Positions 16,742 through 26,334 of a stretch of 64,000 nt of DNA are shown in pieces; position 1 is the first letter of the stretch, and each line of letters opens with the position of its first letter. Source of the DNA: Hufsiella ginkgonis (GTDB taxonomy: Bacteria; Bacteroidota; Bacteroidia; Sphingobacteriales; Sphingobacteriaceae); assembly GCF_009834915.1 (NCBI RefSeq), contig NZ_WVHS01000002.1:496001-560000 (forward strand). The letters are read 5' to 3'. Under the pieces are notes generated by a model that was not told the DNA's origin, ran no database searches, and saw only the letters and a list, made by a program, of their open reading frames with translations. Made by a program: the position numbers and the translations under genes.

Positions 16742-18543
16742 CCCACCTCCTTTAAAAACGCAATCACCACCTTCACCCGTTCCTTACCTTCATTTACCAG
16801 CGTAAACGTTTCGGCGGCGGCAGGCACTACGAAGGTTTCGGCATAGTGGTAACGGGTTTGGGCGCCATCTGCATTTTTCAATGAAACGGCGGTCCCTTCT
16901 ACCACCATCAATACCTGCGGACCATTGTTTGTTGATGCCGTGAACTCTTTATCGAACTCCGCGCGGTAAACGTCATAGAAATGATCGGCATGCGTGGGCA
17001 GGTGCCATAGCTTCTCTTCCGGCGACTGCCTTAGTAAAACCGGCGCAGCGATCAGCTCCGTTTTTACTTTTTCGCCTTTGCGTTCAAAACGCAGGTTATT
17101 AAAGGCATGATCGATGTTAATGGCGCGAGGTTCGCCGTTAAGGCCAAGCCGCAGCCAGTCGTACATTTTAAAGGTAAAGATATAAGGAGTAGCGCTGATC
17201 TCGAGCACCAGGTTCCCTGCGGCAGCGCTGTGAACGGTGCCATTGGGAATCAGGAACAGGTCGTGCTTATGCGCGGGGTGAAGCTGTACGTACTTTTCGA
17301 TATCGACGGGGATCTTTTTATCGCGGCTTTCTTCCAGCTCGCGCCGGAATGATCCCGGGTCTATATCATCCTGGAAACCAAGGTATACGCCCGCATTATC
17401 TTCGCAATCGAGGATGTAGTAGGTTTCGTCCTGTGTGATCGTTTCGCCGAATTCCTGCTGGATGTAGGACAGCGAGGGATGGCACTGGATAGAAAGGTTG
17501 CCGCCTTTCCAGGTGTCGAGGAAATCGAACCGGATGGGGAACGCGTCGCCGAAACGCTCCGCATGTTTACCCATCACCTGGTTGCGGCAGCAGAACATCA
17601 GGAAATCAAAAGAAATTTCGAGTACCAGGCCACTGCTGGCGAACAGGATACCGTTTTCGGGTACGATCAGCTCAAACGACCAGGCATAATTTACCTCTTC
17701 CTGGCTGAGGCTGCCGATCCGGTCCTTCATCCAATGGCCGCCCCATGCGCCCGGCTCGAACCAGGGCCGCACCCTGAACACGTGTTTGGCCATTTTTCGC
17801 ATGGCGGGATAGAGGTCGGCGGTAAGGCACCAGTTGATGTTTCCGCCCCATTGCCCGTCGGCCATCACGGCGATGCGGTTCATGATGTCCTTTTTATGCG
17901 CGTTGAGCAGCACCCAATCCACGAAATAAAAACGCTTGTACATTTCGCCGTCCGCTTCAGAAACTGTTTCACCCAGGTTAAAGACCGAGCCGGCACGCAT
18001 ACGCAGCTGGAGCTCGTTCTTGGGCAGATCGATGTAAATAAGCGGCGACACGGCGTCGAACAGGGAGGCGCCCGGCCCGATCACCACGGTAAGATCTGCT
18101 CCTGGTTCAGCATCCACAGGCTCAGCCTCATAAAGATCTTTAAGCGAGAGACTGCATTTAGTTCCCCAAACGGTGCCCGGCATCCCCAGGAACGGCTGCA
18201 CCAGTCCGCGAATGGTTTCCAGCGGTTTCATTCGCTCGCCGGTACGCACCCAGTTCACGGTTAACCCATGCTCACGGAACGTTTCGCTAAGCTCCTGTTC
18301 AACGGTATCCCAGAACACGCCTGCATAACCGTCAATCGCCACCTGCCGGTATTTCATGATCCATTTCGCCAGGTTCGCGTAGCCGTTGGTGATCCTGCCA
18401 TCGCCGAGCGTATGTAAAGGGTAGATATCGTATCCGGATGCGTCTTTGGGGAAGGTTGCCTGCATCGGCATCAGCGGCTGAGTGCCGGTACGCCAGGAAG
18501 GCAGTAAGTCGTTCTTCTTAATAATATTGGGGCTTATTTCCAT
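16729..18543 (-). CDS. Class I mannose-6-phosphate isomerase-like protein with N-terminal kinase-like region
   Basis: This 604-residue protein has a C-terminal cupin phosphomannose isomerase region. Motifs include EPGAWGGHWM, the metal-site block IQCHPSLSYIQQEF, DETYYILDC and the loop HDLFLIPNGTVHSA. The first 200 residues resemble a P-loop sugar or nucleoside kinase (VAIDGYAGVFWDTV, IYIDLPKNELQLRM), but the glycine-rich GxxGxGK[ST] loop is not intact, so kinase activity is doubtful. By family it would convert mannose-6-phosphate to fructose-6-phosphate, completing use of mannose made by the GH92 enzymes and phosphorylated by the ROK kinase. It is the first gene of the six-gene minus-strand operon, behind a promoter region with several operator-like dyads. 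Confidence 0.85.
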   Translation of the reverse strand: MEISPNIIKKNDLLPSWRTGTQPLMPMQATFPKDASGYDIYPLHTLGDGRITNGYANLAKWIMKYRQVAIDGYAGVFWDTVEQELSETFREHGLTVNWVRTGERMKPLETIRGLVQPFLGMPGTVWGTKCSLSLKDLYEAEPVDAEPGADLTVVIGPGASLFDAVSPLIYIDLPKNELQLRMRAGSVFNLGETVSEADGEMYKRFYFVDWVLLNAHKKDIMNRIAVMADGQWGGNINWCLTADLYPAMRKMAKHVFRVRPWFEPGAWGGHWMKDRIGSLSQEEVNYAWSFELIVPENGILFASSGLVLEISFDFLMFCCRNQVMGKHAERFGDAFPIRFDFLDTWKGGNLSIQCHPSLSYIQQEFGETITQDETYYILDCEDNAGVYLGFQDDIDPGSFRRELEESRDKKIPVDIEKYVQLHPAHKHDLFLIPNGTVHSAAAGNLVLEISATPYIFTFKMYDWLRLGLNGEPRAINIDHAFNNLRFERKGEKVKTELIAAPVLLRQSPEEKLWHLPTHADHFYDVYRAEFDKEFTASTNNGPQVLMVVEGTAVSLKNADGAQTRYHYAETFVVPAAAETFTLVNEGKERVKVVIAFLKEVGRGG

Positions 18544-18552
18544 GTGCTCTAA

Positions 18553-18562
18553 CTATGTACAG
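18553..18562. promoter_or_regulatory. Operator half-site candidate before the PMI-like operon
   Basis: CTATGTACAG shares the ATGTAC half with the operator motif of this locus and lies 10 bases upstream of the PMI-like start codon. The second half is poor, so this is a weak candidate. Confidence 0.35.
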
Positions 18563-18641
18563 TGGGATACTCGGTTCGAATTTGTAGTTTATACCGTTTA
18601 TTCAGCTATAAGCGACCATACATAGAACAAAAAAATGTAAT

Positions 18642-18657
18642 TATGTACGTACGTATA
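18642..18657. promoter_or_regulatory. Operator candidate before the PMI-like operon
   Basis: TATGTACGTACGTATA contains the palindrome GTACGTAC and fits the shared motif TATGTACRWACRTA. It lies about 100 bases upstream of the first gene of the operon. A further half-site-like sequence, CATACATAG, is at 18617-18625. The core TGTACGTAC resembles the operator of AraR, a repressor that also has a GntR-type DNA-binding domain. Confidence 0.55.
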
Positions 18658-18677
18658 TAGTATTTTAATTTATTAAA

Positions 18678-18708
18678 CCGGTCCTTTCCCATTATGGGAA
18701 AGGACCGG
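18678..18708 (-). terminator. Terminator after the susC-susD-DUF3823 operon
   Basis: A perfect 13-base stem (CCGGTCCTTTCCC with its complement) encloses the loop ATTAT. On the minus strand it is followed by TTTAATAAATT. It begins 27 bases after the DUF3823 stop and separates that operon from the PMI-like operon promoter. Confidence 0.85.
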
Positions 18709-18734
18709 CTGAAGGATTCAGTAATAACGTTTCT

Positions 18735-19484
18735 CTATTTCACGCTCACCATTTTGATGGTGCTGTAATTGAACTGCTTTGTGCCGTAATCGATCCGCGA
18801 TCCGAACCTTAGGAACCAGTCTTTCTTCGGCAGCACGCCCGTGGTGACAAGGGTCACCGTTGTACCGGCGATGGCGTTCCCGGTGGTACCTGAATAAGTG
18901 GTACGCGGCGAATACCGGCTGTCGTAGTTATTGTTGCCTACGTATTCTGAGGGACTTAGGTACAGGCCCAGGTCGGTAATGTTCTGCTGGAAAGATGCGT
19001 TGGAGGTTCCGCGCGTTACTTTAACCTGTGCGGTGATGGTGCCATTGGCGTTCATCACCGGCTCCCCTATCCATTCCAGCCTCAGGAAAGGCTCGACCGT
19101 GAAATCGAGCGTATGAACACCACCTCCTTTAATCTCCAGGTTTACGCTTTTATCGTTACCTGTTTGTACCAGCGGTACGAAGGCGCCTTCTGCGGATATG
19201 TTGTAGGTGGCCGCAAATACTTTCGTATTTCGGTAGGTCCCGTCCTGTTTGGTGGCAAGGAAAAGCGGCGTAGGGGTGCTGCTCCAGCTTGTTTCGAGGA
19301 GCTTGATGCGGGTACCCTGGCCGTTGTCGCCGGAAACCTCGCCCTGCAGCGTTTGCCCGGTAGCGCCGTCGATGATCTTGCCTTGCAGGGTTTCGGTCGG
19401 GCCGTCGTAATTGTCTATTTCCTTGCAGGCTCCGGTTGTAAGTGCAACCAGGCTAAGGATCGTATAAAGAAGTTTCAGTTTCAT
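18735..19484 (-). CDS. DUF3823 surface lipoprotein of a SusCD locus
   Basis: The ATG at 19484 gives a 249-residue lipoprotein with a lipobox (LVALTTGAC, Cys then KEIDNYDGP); the longer frame to 19568 is rejected. The DUF3823 hallmark is the early block LQGKIIDGATGQTLQGEVSG, a carboxypeptidase-regulatory-like beta-sandwich, followed by a second beta domain. Such proteins are commonly encoded after SusD and are thought to help bind glycan at the cell surface. It starts 11 bases after the susD stop, so it is cotranscribed, and it is followed by a strong terminator. Confidence 0.85.
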   Translation of the reverse strand: MKLKLLYTILSLVALTTGACKEIDNYDGPTETLQGKIIDGATGQTLQGEVSGDNGQGTRIKLLETSWSSTPTPLFLATKQDGTYRNTKVFAATYNISAEGAFVPLVQTGNDKSVNLEIKGGGVHTLDFTVEPFLRLEWIGEPVMNANGTITAQVKVTRGTSNASFQQNITDLGLYLSPSEYVGNNNYDSRYSPRTTYSGTTGNAIAGTTVTLVTTGVLPKKDWFLRFGSRIDYGTKQFNYSTIKMVSVK

Positions 19485-19495
19485 TGTCGTAGTAT

Positions 19496-21424
19496 TTAAT
19501 AGCCGGGGTTTTGAACTAAGTTGGGGCTTCTGCCGATCACCGCCGTCGGGATCTGCTGGTAATACCACCTTGGATCGAAAGTGAACACGTTGCCGCGCTC
19601 ATCGAAACGATCGTCGAAGAAGTACTTGCCGTTGTCGGCGACATAAAACGCATTGAGGATCCGGTACCTGCGTCCGTTTTGTTCTTTGTCGCTGATTCTC
19701 CAGCGCTTCATATCCCAGGCGGTTTTGTTTTCGAAGGCAAGCTCTTTGCGGCGCTCTTTGCGAACGACGTCGACGGAGGTCATATCGGCCGCGGTGGCGG
19801 GTGCCGCTCCTGCACGTTCGCGAACGGCGTTGATATCGGCCATGGCCTGTGTGAGGTAGCTTGCTCCCTGCCCGGCGCTGTTAAGCTCGTAAGCCGCTTC
19901 GGCACGGTTAAGCAATACTTCCGCATAGCGGATCTCGAGCCAGCTTTGTTCCGAACGGTTGTTATTCACTTCGGCGGTCGGCTTATTGGGATCGATATAT
20001 TTGCGGATAGTAAAGCCGGAAATGGTACCTGCAACCGTGTTGATGCCGGTGAAGAAGCCGCTGGCGCCGGCGGGGTTCATGAGCGTTCCGTCAGGCAGTT
20101 TATACGGCGTCTGGGTGTTTGTGGCCGACTGTACGATATTGGTCGACGGATAAGCGGCGGTTGACCCGACGGGCAGCAGCCTGCTGATACCGCCCGCAGA
20201 AGGGGCGGTATAAATTCCCCGGCGCAGTTCGATCGCGACACCTTTCAGCAGGTCGCCCGGCGCAACTACGGTACCACGAAGACGGCCTTCGGCGTTCTGG
20301 AAAGGCTGAAGCGTATTATCCCACAGCACATACTTTCCGCCTGCATCGGTGGTACGGAAGGTGCCATCGGCGTTTTTGGGTAAGCCGTCATACATTTCCA
20401 CCAGGTCGAGCGTAGGGCTGGTTTGAGCGGCCCCGCCACCGTTCCAAAGCTGGCGCGGTACCTGGTTATAGTCGTACCAGTGAACGGCATCCGGGTATTT
20501 ATACATGCGGATGAACACGTTCTCGGCACTGCCGCCATCGAGAAACAGCGCTGCGAAGTTATTTGCCTGTGCCGCTTTATCGGTAGCAGACCAGGCCGCC
20601 TTGTATAATACGAAGCTTTTACCGTTCAAAAGATTCGCCGCATCGTATGCTGCTTTAAAGTAGTCGGTAGCTTTTGCAGCCGGGATACCGCATACCTGTA
20701 CACCGTTAGTGGTGAGGTTGATGGTATTGTATTTGGCGATACAAGCCGCAAACAACATCACCCGCGATTTCAACGCAGCGGCGGCATAGCGATGTGCACG
20801 TCCCTTTTTATTGGTTTCGGGCAGGTTGGTGTAGGCGTAGTCGAGGTCGGCCGCAATAAACTCCCAGGTAGCCTGTTCGGACGAGCGGGGGATTTTCAAC
20901 TCTTCGATGTTCGCGGTCACTTCCTCGATGCTCTGCCCGGGCTGGGTGAGCACCTTGTTTACCAACGGAACCCCGCCGTAGCGTTTCGCAAGTGCGTAGT
21001 AAGCAAAAGCGCGGATGAAGCGGGCCTCACCCAGCCAATTGTTCACCTGGGTGGCGCTGTAACCGGAGGCAAAGCCCGGGAGCGTCTCCATAAAATAGTT
21101 GCACTCGCGGATCAGGGTATAGGCATCCGCCCAGTAGTTAAACGTTTCCGTACCGTTTGCCTGGTCGCGACTTATCGCCTCACCGGTGATCACGTACGGC
21201 GAACCGTTAAAGAAGGTTTTAAAACCGCTGGTATTGTCGTACTTAAAATCCTCCATGGGGATCTGGCTGTAAATACGGGCCATGTAAGCTTCGATACCGG
21301 ATGGATTACCGAAAACGTCGGCATCTTTGATTATATTTAATGGCGGCACATCCAGGTCCTGTTTACACGTAGGAGTAGTGAGTGCAATTGTCGCTAGAAG
21401 CAACAGGTATAATTTTCTTTTCAT
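19496..21424 (-). CDS. SusD/RagB family glycan-binding lipoprotein
   Basis: This 642-residue lipoprotein (lipobox ending TPTC at the N-terminus) has the SusD TPR-like fold: an N-terminal region with IPMEDFKYDN and FNYWADAYTLIRECNYFME, FIRAFAYYALAKRYGGVPL, and a C-terminal RagB/SusD region with NNRSEQSWLEIRYAEVLLNR and VRKERRKELAFE. It caps the adjacent SusC channel and delivers oligosaccharides. The stop-to-start gap to susC is 12 bases. The glycan cannot be told from SusD alone; the GH92 neighbours point to mannose-rich chains. Confidence 0.94.
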   Translation of the reverse strand: MKRKLYLLLLATIALTTPTCKQDLDVPPLNIIKDADVFGNPSGIEAYMARIYSQIPMEDFKYDNTSGFKTFFNGSPYVITGEAISRDQANGTETFNYWADAYTLIRECNYFMETLPGFASGYSATQVNNWLGEARFIRAFAYYALAKRYGGVPLVNKVLTQPGQSIEEVTANIEELKIPRSSEQATWEFIAADLDYAYTNLPETNKKGRAHRYAAAALKSRVMLFAACIAKYNTINLTTNGVQVCGIPAAKATDYFKAAYDAANLLNGKSFVLYKAAWSATDKAAQANNFAALFLDGGSAENVFIRMYKYPDAVHWYDYNQVPRQLWNGGGAAQTSPTLDLVEMYDGLPKNADGTFRTTDAGGKYVLWDNTLQPFQNAEGRLRGTVVAPGDLLKGVAIELRRGIYTAPSAGGISRLLPVGSTAAYPSTNIVQSATNTQTPYKLPDGTLMNPAGASGFFTGINTVAGTISGFTIRKYIDPNKPTAEVNNNRSEQSWLEIRYAEVLLNRAEAAYELNSAGQGASYLTQAMADINAVRERAGAAPATAADMTSVDVVRKERRKELAFENKTAWDMKRWRISDKEQNGRRYRILNAFYVADNGKYFFDDRFDERGNVFTFDPRWYYQQIPTAVIGRSPNLVQNPGY

Positions 21425-21436
21425 GCTGTTTCCGGG

Positions 21437-24400
21437 TTAGAATTTTACGTTTAAGCCAAACGAGAAGATTTTGTCGATCGGGTAAGCGTAACCAAATTGA
21501 GAATCGACAACGGAGAGCGACGACGGGTGTTCCGGGTCAAGGAACTTGAGCCCCGTGATCGTAAACAGGTTGTATCCGTTAAAAAACACCCTGGCGTTTT
21601 TGATACCCGCCCTGGCACCCCATTTTTTTGGTATAGAGTAACCGAATTCAAGGCTTTTCAGGCGAACGTACGTGGCGTCTTTTGTATTGGAAAGTGTATT
21701 CTGGAAGGGCAGCGTGCCTGTGTAAGCGTAGTATCCCGACACCCATTGCGTATTCGGGTCGTATGGGTCTGCGGCAGGATCTACCGGGTGATAGCGGTCG
21801 AGGAATTGCTCCAGTGCATTACCGCCCGCCCAAAGGGGCTCGCGCAGCTGCTCGGTGTAGCTGGCATATACCATGGCCGCACCCTGGAACAACAGGTTAA
21901 GGTCGAACCCTTTATAATCCACTCCCAGGTTCAGGCCGTAAGATATCAGCGGTAAGCCGGTGTTAGCGATCGGCCGGCTATCGTCAACACCTACCTGTCC
22001 GTCGCCGTTCCAGTCTTCGTACCGGTAGTCGCCTACAACGGTAGCACGGTTTACATAGATCGGGCTGTTGCGGATGGCGTTATAGTTTTCGAACTGGCCG
22101 TTTTGCCCGTAACCGAAGTAAACAGCCGTATTGCGGCCATTGGTGTTATTACGCCAGTTGAGGTACGAGTTACCTTCTCGTGCCCGCACTACGTCGATGG
22201 TCATCATACGGGTATAAGAAAAGATGCCTTTCACGTTGTAGCCCAGTTTACCGATCACGTGACGGTGATTCAGCTCCATATCAAAACCTTTGTTGCGGTC
22301 GCTGTTCAGGTTTTGCTGGGGAAGCGTCGCACCTACCACATCGGGAAGTGTAAGCGCCTGCGTAGTAAGCGTACCGGTACGATCGCGGCGGAAGAAAGCC
22401 ATATTAAGGCCCAGTTTGCCGTTCCATGCTTCGAGGTTGAATCCAACGTCGAGTGTTTTTGACGTATACCAGGTGATGGCCGGGTTGGTAACGCCCCTGC
22501 TCTGGACGCCGGCGATATACGTCCCGTCAAACACTGATCCGGCAGGCTGCCCGGTAGCCGATCCGCTGCCCGGGTAGTTATATCCCGAAACAAATTGGTA
22601 TGCAGCGGCACCATCGTCGCCGGTTTCGCCATAGGAACCGCGAAGCTTGAACTCATTGATGAACGACAAGGCGTTGATATTTTTAAAGAAATCTTCCTGT
22701 GAAACCCTCCATCCAAGCTCGCCCACAGGGAAGAAACCCCATTGTTTGTTGACCGGGAATTTTGAAGAACCGTCATACCTAAAGGCGAACCGCGCGATGT
22801 ATTTCGAACGGAAATCGTACCCGAAGCTGCCTACATATGCCGCGTTCTTAAAAGTAAACGTATTATTCTGGCTCGAGCTTTGACTGGCGCTCTGGTTGGT
22901 GCTGTTGCCCGCAAATAACTGGTCGACGGGAACGGAAAGCTCACGCTGCGCAAAAAAGTTATCGCCGCTGCGTGTGCTCATTTCGTAGAGCCCGGTAGCA
23001 GAAACGTTGTGGTCGCCGAAGCGGTGATTATAATCCAACTGCAAACGCGCAAGCCGGGTCGGGTATTCGAATACCTCTCTCCTCACGGTGCTGGGTGACT
23101 GCTCGGTACCCGAAATCAAGTAGCTGTCTGTTGCTGCGTTATAGGTATAGCGGTTGTACGACTTGTTAAAGTATTTATTACTGTTCAGCGTCATATCGAA
23201 GCTGTAAAGCCCTTTGATGTCGAGGCCTTCGAGAAAAGGTGCCTCGTAGCTGAGCTGCGCCGACGACTGGAACCATTTATTGTTGAACACACGGTACCCG
23301 CCAAGCGCCACGGTCGATTGCCCTACAGGATGCAGGGGATTGGGCAGCGAATTGAGATACATCGGGTTATTATTCGCATATACCGGGTTGATCGGCGGCT
23401 GGTACCACATACTCCTGAACACCCAGTAAGCGTCCTGTACGGGCTGGTCTTTTGTATCCATCGTACCAGAAAGGTTCAGGTCAAAGGTCAGCGCCTTGCT
23501 GATCCTGGAGCTTAAGTTCGAGCGTAGGTTATATCGCCGGTAAACGAGATCGTCCGAGGCCAGGATACCGTCCTGCCCGGTATAACCAAGGCTTAGAAAG
23601 TAGTTGCTGTTATCGGTACCTCCGGTAGCGCTCAGGTTGTGCTGCGTCTGCCCCGCCTGGTCCTTTATGGTTGCGTCGTGCCAGTCGGTGCTAACTTTAG
23701 TGCCGTTCCGGTACTCGTCGATCGCCGCCTGCGAAAACGGCACAGCGAAGTTTCCGCTCAATGCGCCTGCATGCAGCGTCTTTTCGTTGTTGAGAAGCAT
23801 GTAGTCGACGGCGTCCACAGATCCCGGGAAGCCCGTAGGCCGCTGGATACCATAGGTACCGGTGTAGTTTAACTCTAGCATTCCTTTTTTACCTTTCTTG
23901 GTGGTAATAAGGATAACCCCGTTCGCCGATCGTACCCCGTAAACCGCTGCGGACGCGTCTTTCATGATCGAGATGCTTTCCACGTCGTTCGGGTCTACAC
24001 GGGCGATATCGGGACGCGGGATACCGTCGATCACGATAAGGGGACTGCCCATGCCGCGAATGTCGTAGGAGTTATTGAACGAACCCGGCTCGCTGGTATT
24101 CTGCACGATACGCAGCCCCGGAACCTTTCCCGAAAGGGTATTCAGGATGTTCTCGTTCTTGGTCGTTACGATCTCTTCGGCGGTAACGGTAGACACCGAG
24201 CTGGTTAACGTAGCTTTCTTTTGCGTATTGTAACCCACCACTACCACTTCGCCGAGCGCTTTGCTGTCTGTTACCAGTACCACGTTAAGAGCGGTCCGGC
24301 CGGCGCTTACCCGGATCTTTTGGGTAACGTAGCCGATCGAAGAAAATACCAGGGTACCGTTTTCTGGGACGGTGATGGTGTAATTGCCGTCGCCGTTGGT

Positions 24401-24634
24401 GGATACGCCCGCTTTGGAGCCTTCTACCATAACCGACACACCGGGAAGCGGCCCCTTGTCGTCGGAAACCTGCCCTTTAACGGTAATATCAGCTTTGGTT
24501 AGCGAAGCTCCCGGTGTGGACGCCAGGGCAAGCGGGTACACTCCTCTTGCCGGCGACATGCCCGGAACTAACAAAAGGAGAAACAGGCTTAAAAACAGCC
24601 TCGGTCTCCTGTGATCAGGTATTAATCTATTCAT
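21437..24634 (-). CDS. SusC/RagA TonB-dependent glycan transporter
   Basis: This 1065-residue outer-membrane receptor has a signal peptide, then a carboxypeptidase-D-regulatory-like domain (VKGQVSDDKGPLPGVSVMVE, residues about 50-130). The plug follows (EVVVVGYNTQKK through the SISIMKDASAAVYGVRSANG block), then a large beta-barrel ending in FGLNVKF with a terminal Phe. It imports oligosaccharides with TonB energy, paired with the SusD lid. No N-terminal signalling extension for an anti-sigma partner is present, which agrees with control by a GntR repressor rather than by an ECF sigma system. The promoter is described separately. Confidence 0.95.
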   Translation of the reverse strand: MNRLIPDHRRPRLFLSLFLLLLVPGMSPARGVYPLALASTPGASLTKADITVKGQVSDDKGPLPGVSVMVEGSKAGVSTNGDGNYTITVPENGTLVFSSIGYVTQKIRVSAGRTALNVVLVTDSKALGEVVVVGYNTQKKATLTSSVSTVTAEEIVTTKNENILNTLSGKVPGLRIVQNTSEPGSFNNSYDIRGMGSPLIVIDGIPRPDIARVDPNDVESISIMKDASAAVYGVRSANGVILITTKKGKKGMLELNYTGTYGIQRPTGFPGSVDAVDYMLLNNEKTLHAGALSGNFAVPFSQAAIDEYRNGTKVSTDWHDATIKDQAGQTQHNLSATGGTDNSNYFLSLGYTGQDGILASDDLVYRRYNLRSNLSSRISKALTFDLNLSGTMDTKDQPVQDAYWVFRSMWYQPPINPVYANNNPMYLNSLPNPLHPVGQSTVALGGYRVFNNKWFQSSAQLSYEAPFLEGLDIKGLYSFDMTLNSNKYFNKSYNRYTYNAATDSYLISGTEQSPSTVRREVFEYPTRLARLQLDYNHRFGDHNVSATGLYEMSTRSGDNFFAQRELSVPVDQLFAGNSTNQSASQSSSQNNTFTFKNAAYVGSFGYDFRSKYIARFAFRYDGSSKFPVNKQWGFFPVGELGWRVSQEDFFKNINALSFINEFKLRGSYGETGDDGAAAYQFVSGYNYPGSGSATGQPAGSVFDGTYIAGVQSRGVTNPAITWYTSKTLDVGFNLEAWNGKLGLNMAFFRRDRTGTLTTQALTLPDVVGATLPQQNLNSDRNKGFDMELNHRHVIGKLGYNVKGIFSYTRMMTIDVVRAREGNSYLNWRNNTNGRNTAVYFGYGQNGQFENYNAIRNSPIYVNRATVVGDYRYEDWNGDGQVGVDDSRPIANTGLPLISYGLNLGVDYKGFDLNLLFQGAAMVYASYTEQLREPLWAGGNALEQFLDRYHPVDPAADPYDPNTQWVSGYYAYTGTLPFQNTLSNTKDATYVRLKSLEFGYSIPKKWGARAGIKNARVFFNGYNLFTITGLKFLDPEHPSSLSVVDSQFGYAYPIDKIFSFGLNVKF

Positions 24635-24668
24635 GCTAATTGGGTTTATAAATTGGTTACTAAGTTAG

Positions 24669-24705
24669 TATGTACAAACATAGTTACATATTATTTAATT
24701 GCAAA
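24669..24705 (-). promoter_or_regulatory. susC promoter with overlapping operator dyad
   Basis: On the minus strand, TTTG (24702-24705) is followed after exactly 19 bases by TATGTTTG (24675-24682), a full match to the Bacteroidota TTTG-N19-TAnnTTTG promoter. The -7 element is inside the dyad CTATGTTTGTACATA (24669-24683), the motif repeated before the sulfatase and the first GH92 gene. A repressor bound here would block the -7 region. The predicted leader is about 34 bases. Confidence 0.75.
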
Positions 24706-24720
24706 CTTTTTGTTAAAAAC

Positions 24721-26283
24721 TTACTGCGGTTTGTCGCCATATCTTTTCTGAAGCGCGGCCAGTTTCCCTTTCAGCTGAATGACGGTATGCCGATAAGCCG
24801 GTTCCCCGTACAGGTTATGCATTTCAGTGGGATCTTTTTTGAGGTCATACAGTTCCCAGGAATCCATAAATTCGTAGAAATGAATGAGTTTGTAGCGTGA
24901 TGTGCGGATACCGAAATGCGGGGTAAGCCCGAAGGAACGTTCATAATAATGATAATACACTTCCTTCCGCCAGTTCTTATCGGTCCCGGAACGGAGCAAC
25001 GTTTTCATCGAGGCGCCCTGCATCGCCAATGGCACTTTGATCCCCGCAAGGTCGAGCAGCGTGGGGGCGATATCCAGGTTAAGTACATAATCCCTGAGCC
25101 GTTTTCCTTTTTTTATTCCGTTGGGATAGCGGATCATCATCGGCGTGCGGAAAGATTCGTTGTACATAAACCGTTTGTCGTAGAGACCGTGCTCGCCGAG
25201 GTAAAAGCCCTGGTCTGAAAGGTAAACCACGATCGTATTATCTGCCAGGCCGTTATCGTCCAGGTATTTAAGTAACCGGCCGACGTTATCATCCACAGAA
25301 ACCACACATCGGAGGTAATCCTCCATATATCGCTGGAACTGGAACCTGACCACCCCGTCGTTCGTTTTCAGCTGCCTGAACTTTGCATATTCGATGGCGT
25401 AAGCCGCATCCCAGGCTTTTCGCTGCGCGGGAGTAAGCCCTTTCAGCTCCCTTTCATATTCGGCGGGAGCCCAGTTATTGATGGGATTTACCGGGCAGGA
25501 ATCGCATGGGATCTTACTGTCATACCGGATGTCGAGGTCTTCTTTTACGGTGATGTGCTGGCGCTGAAGGGCTTGTCGTCCTTCGTAGTTATCGTAAAAA
25601 TTGGCAGGTAACGGGTATTTACGTTTATTTAACGTATCGAGGTATTTAATGGGCGGCATAAAATTCCGGTGCGGCGCCTTATGCTGCAGCATGAGACAGA
25701 AAGGTGCATCGCGATTCCTGCTGATCCAATCGATGCCCAGGTCGGTGATAATATCGGTCACATATCCCTGGTAAGTAGTATCCTTGCCCATCCTGATAAA
25801 TGACGGAGCGTAGTAATGGCCCTGGTCCGGCAGCACGTTCCAGTAATCAAACCCCGTAGGCGTGCTCCAAAGGTGCCACTTCCCGATCATGGCGGTGCGG
25901 TAACCGTTCTGTCTCAATATTTTGGGGAAGGTTTCCTGCGCACCGTCAAAAAAGGTCCCGTTATCGCGCAAGCCGTTCACATGCGAATATTTGCCGGTAA
26001 GGATCACCGCCCGGCTCGGGCTGCACACCGAGTTGGTTACGCAGGCCTCCTCAAACAATACACCTTCCCGCGCAATGCGGTCGATGTTTGGCGTACGCAC
26101 CAGCGAGGTATCATAAGCGCTGATCGCCTGGTAGGCATGATCATCAGACATGATGAAAACAATATTGGGCCGCCGCTCGGGGGCAGTCACCGTTTTTTTT
26201 GCATTACAGGAAATCAACTGGCTTAACAGCGCAGAAACAACCACGAACCTTGTCGCGAAAAAGTTGCATTTATGTATATCCAT
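24721..26283 (-). CDS. Sulfatase (formylglycine type, CSPSR), lipoprotein
   Basis: This 520-residue protein has a lipobox-like N-terminus (LLSQLISC) and the sulfatase alkaline-phosphatase fold. The modified cysteine is C87 in CSPSR. Metal residues begin with D47/D48 in IMSDDH and continue with YLSDQGFYLGEHG near residue 360. A C-terminal DUF4976-like strand region (YKLIHFYE, WELYDLKKDPTEMHNL) closes it. It needs an anaerobic sulfatase-maturating enzyme or FGE, not encoded in this window. In this locus it would remove sulfate that blocks the mannosidases. It has its own promoter/operator, so it is a separate unit upstream of susC. Confidence 0.92.
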   Translation of the reverse strand: MDIHKCNFFATRFVVVSALLSQLISCNAKKTVTAPERRPNIVFIMSDDHAYQAISAYDTSLVRTPNIDRIAREGVLFEEACVTNSVCSPSRAVILTGKYSHVNGLRDNGTFFDGAQETFPKILRQNGYRTAMIGKWHLWSTPTGFDYWNVLPDQGHYYAPSFIRMGKDTTYQGYVTDIITDLGIDWISRNRDAPFCLMLQHKAPHRNFMPPIKYLDTLNKRKYPLPANFYDNYEGRQALQRQHITVKEDLDIRYDSKIPCDSCPVNPINNWAPAEYERELKGLTPAQRKAWDAAYAIEYAKFRQLKTNDGVVRFQFQRYMEDYLRCVVSVDDNVGRLLKYLDDNGLADNTIVVYLSDQGFYLGEHGLYDKRFMYNESFRTPMMIRYPNGIKKGKRLRDYVLNLDIAPTLLDLAGIKVPLAMQGASMKTLLRSGTDKNWRKEVYYHYYERSFGLTPHFGIRTSRYKLIHFYEFMDSWELYDLKKDPTEMHNLYGEPAYRHTVIQLKGKLAALQKRYGDKPQ

Positions 26284-26334
26284 TAACGAACAGTTAGTAA
26301 AATGTTACCAGGTAGTTAATACCAGCATATTTTA

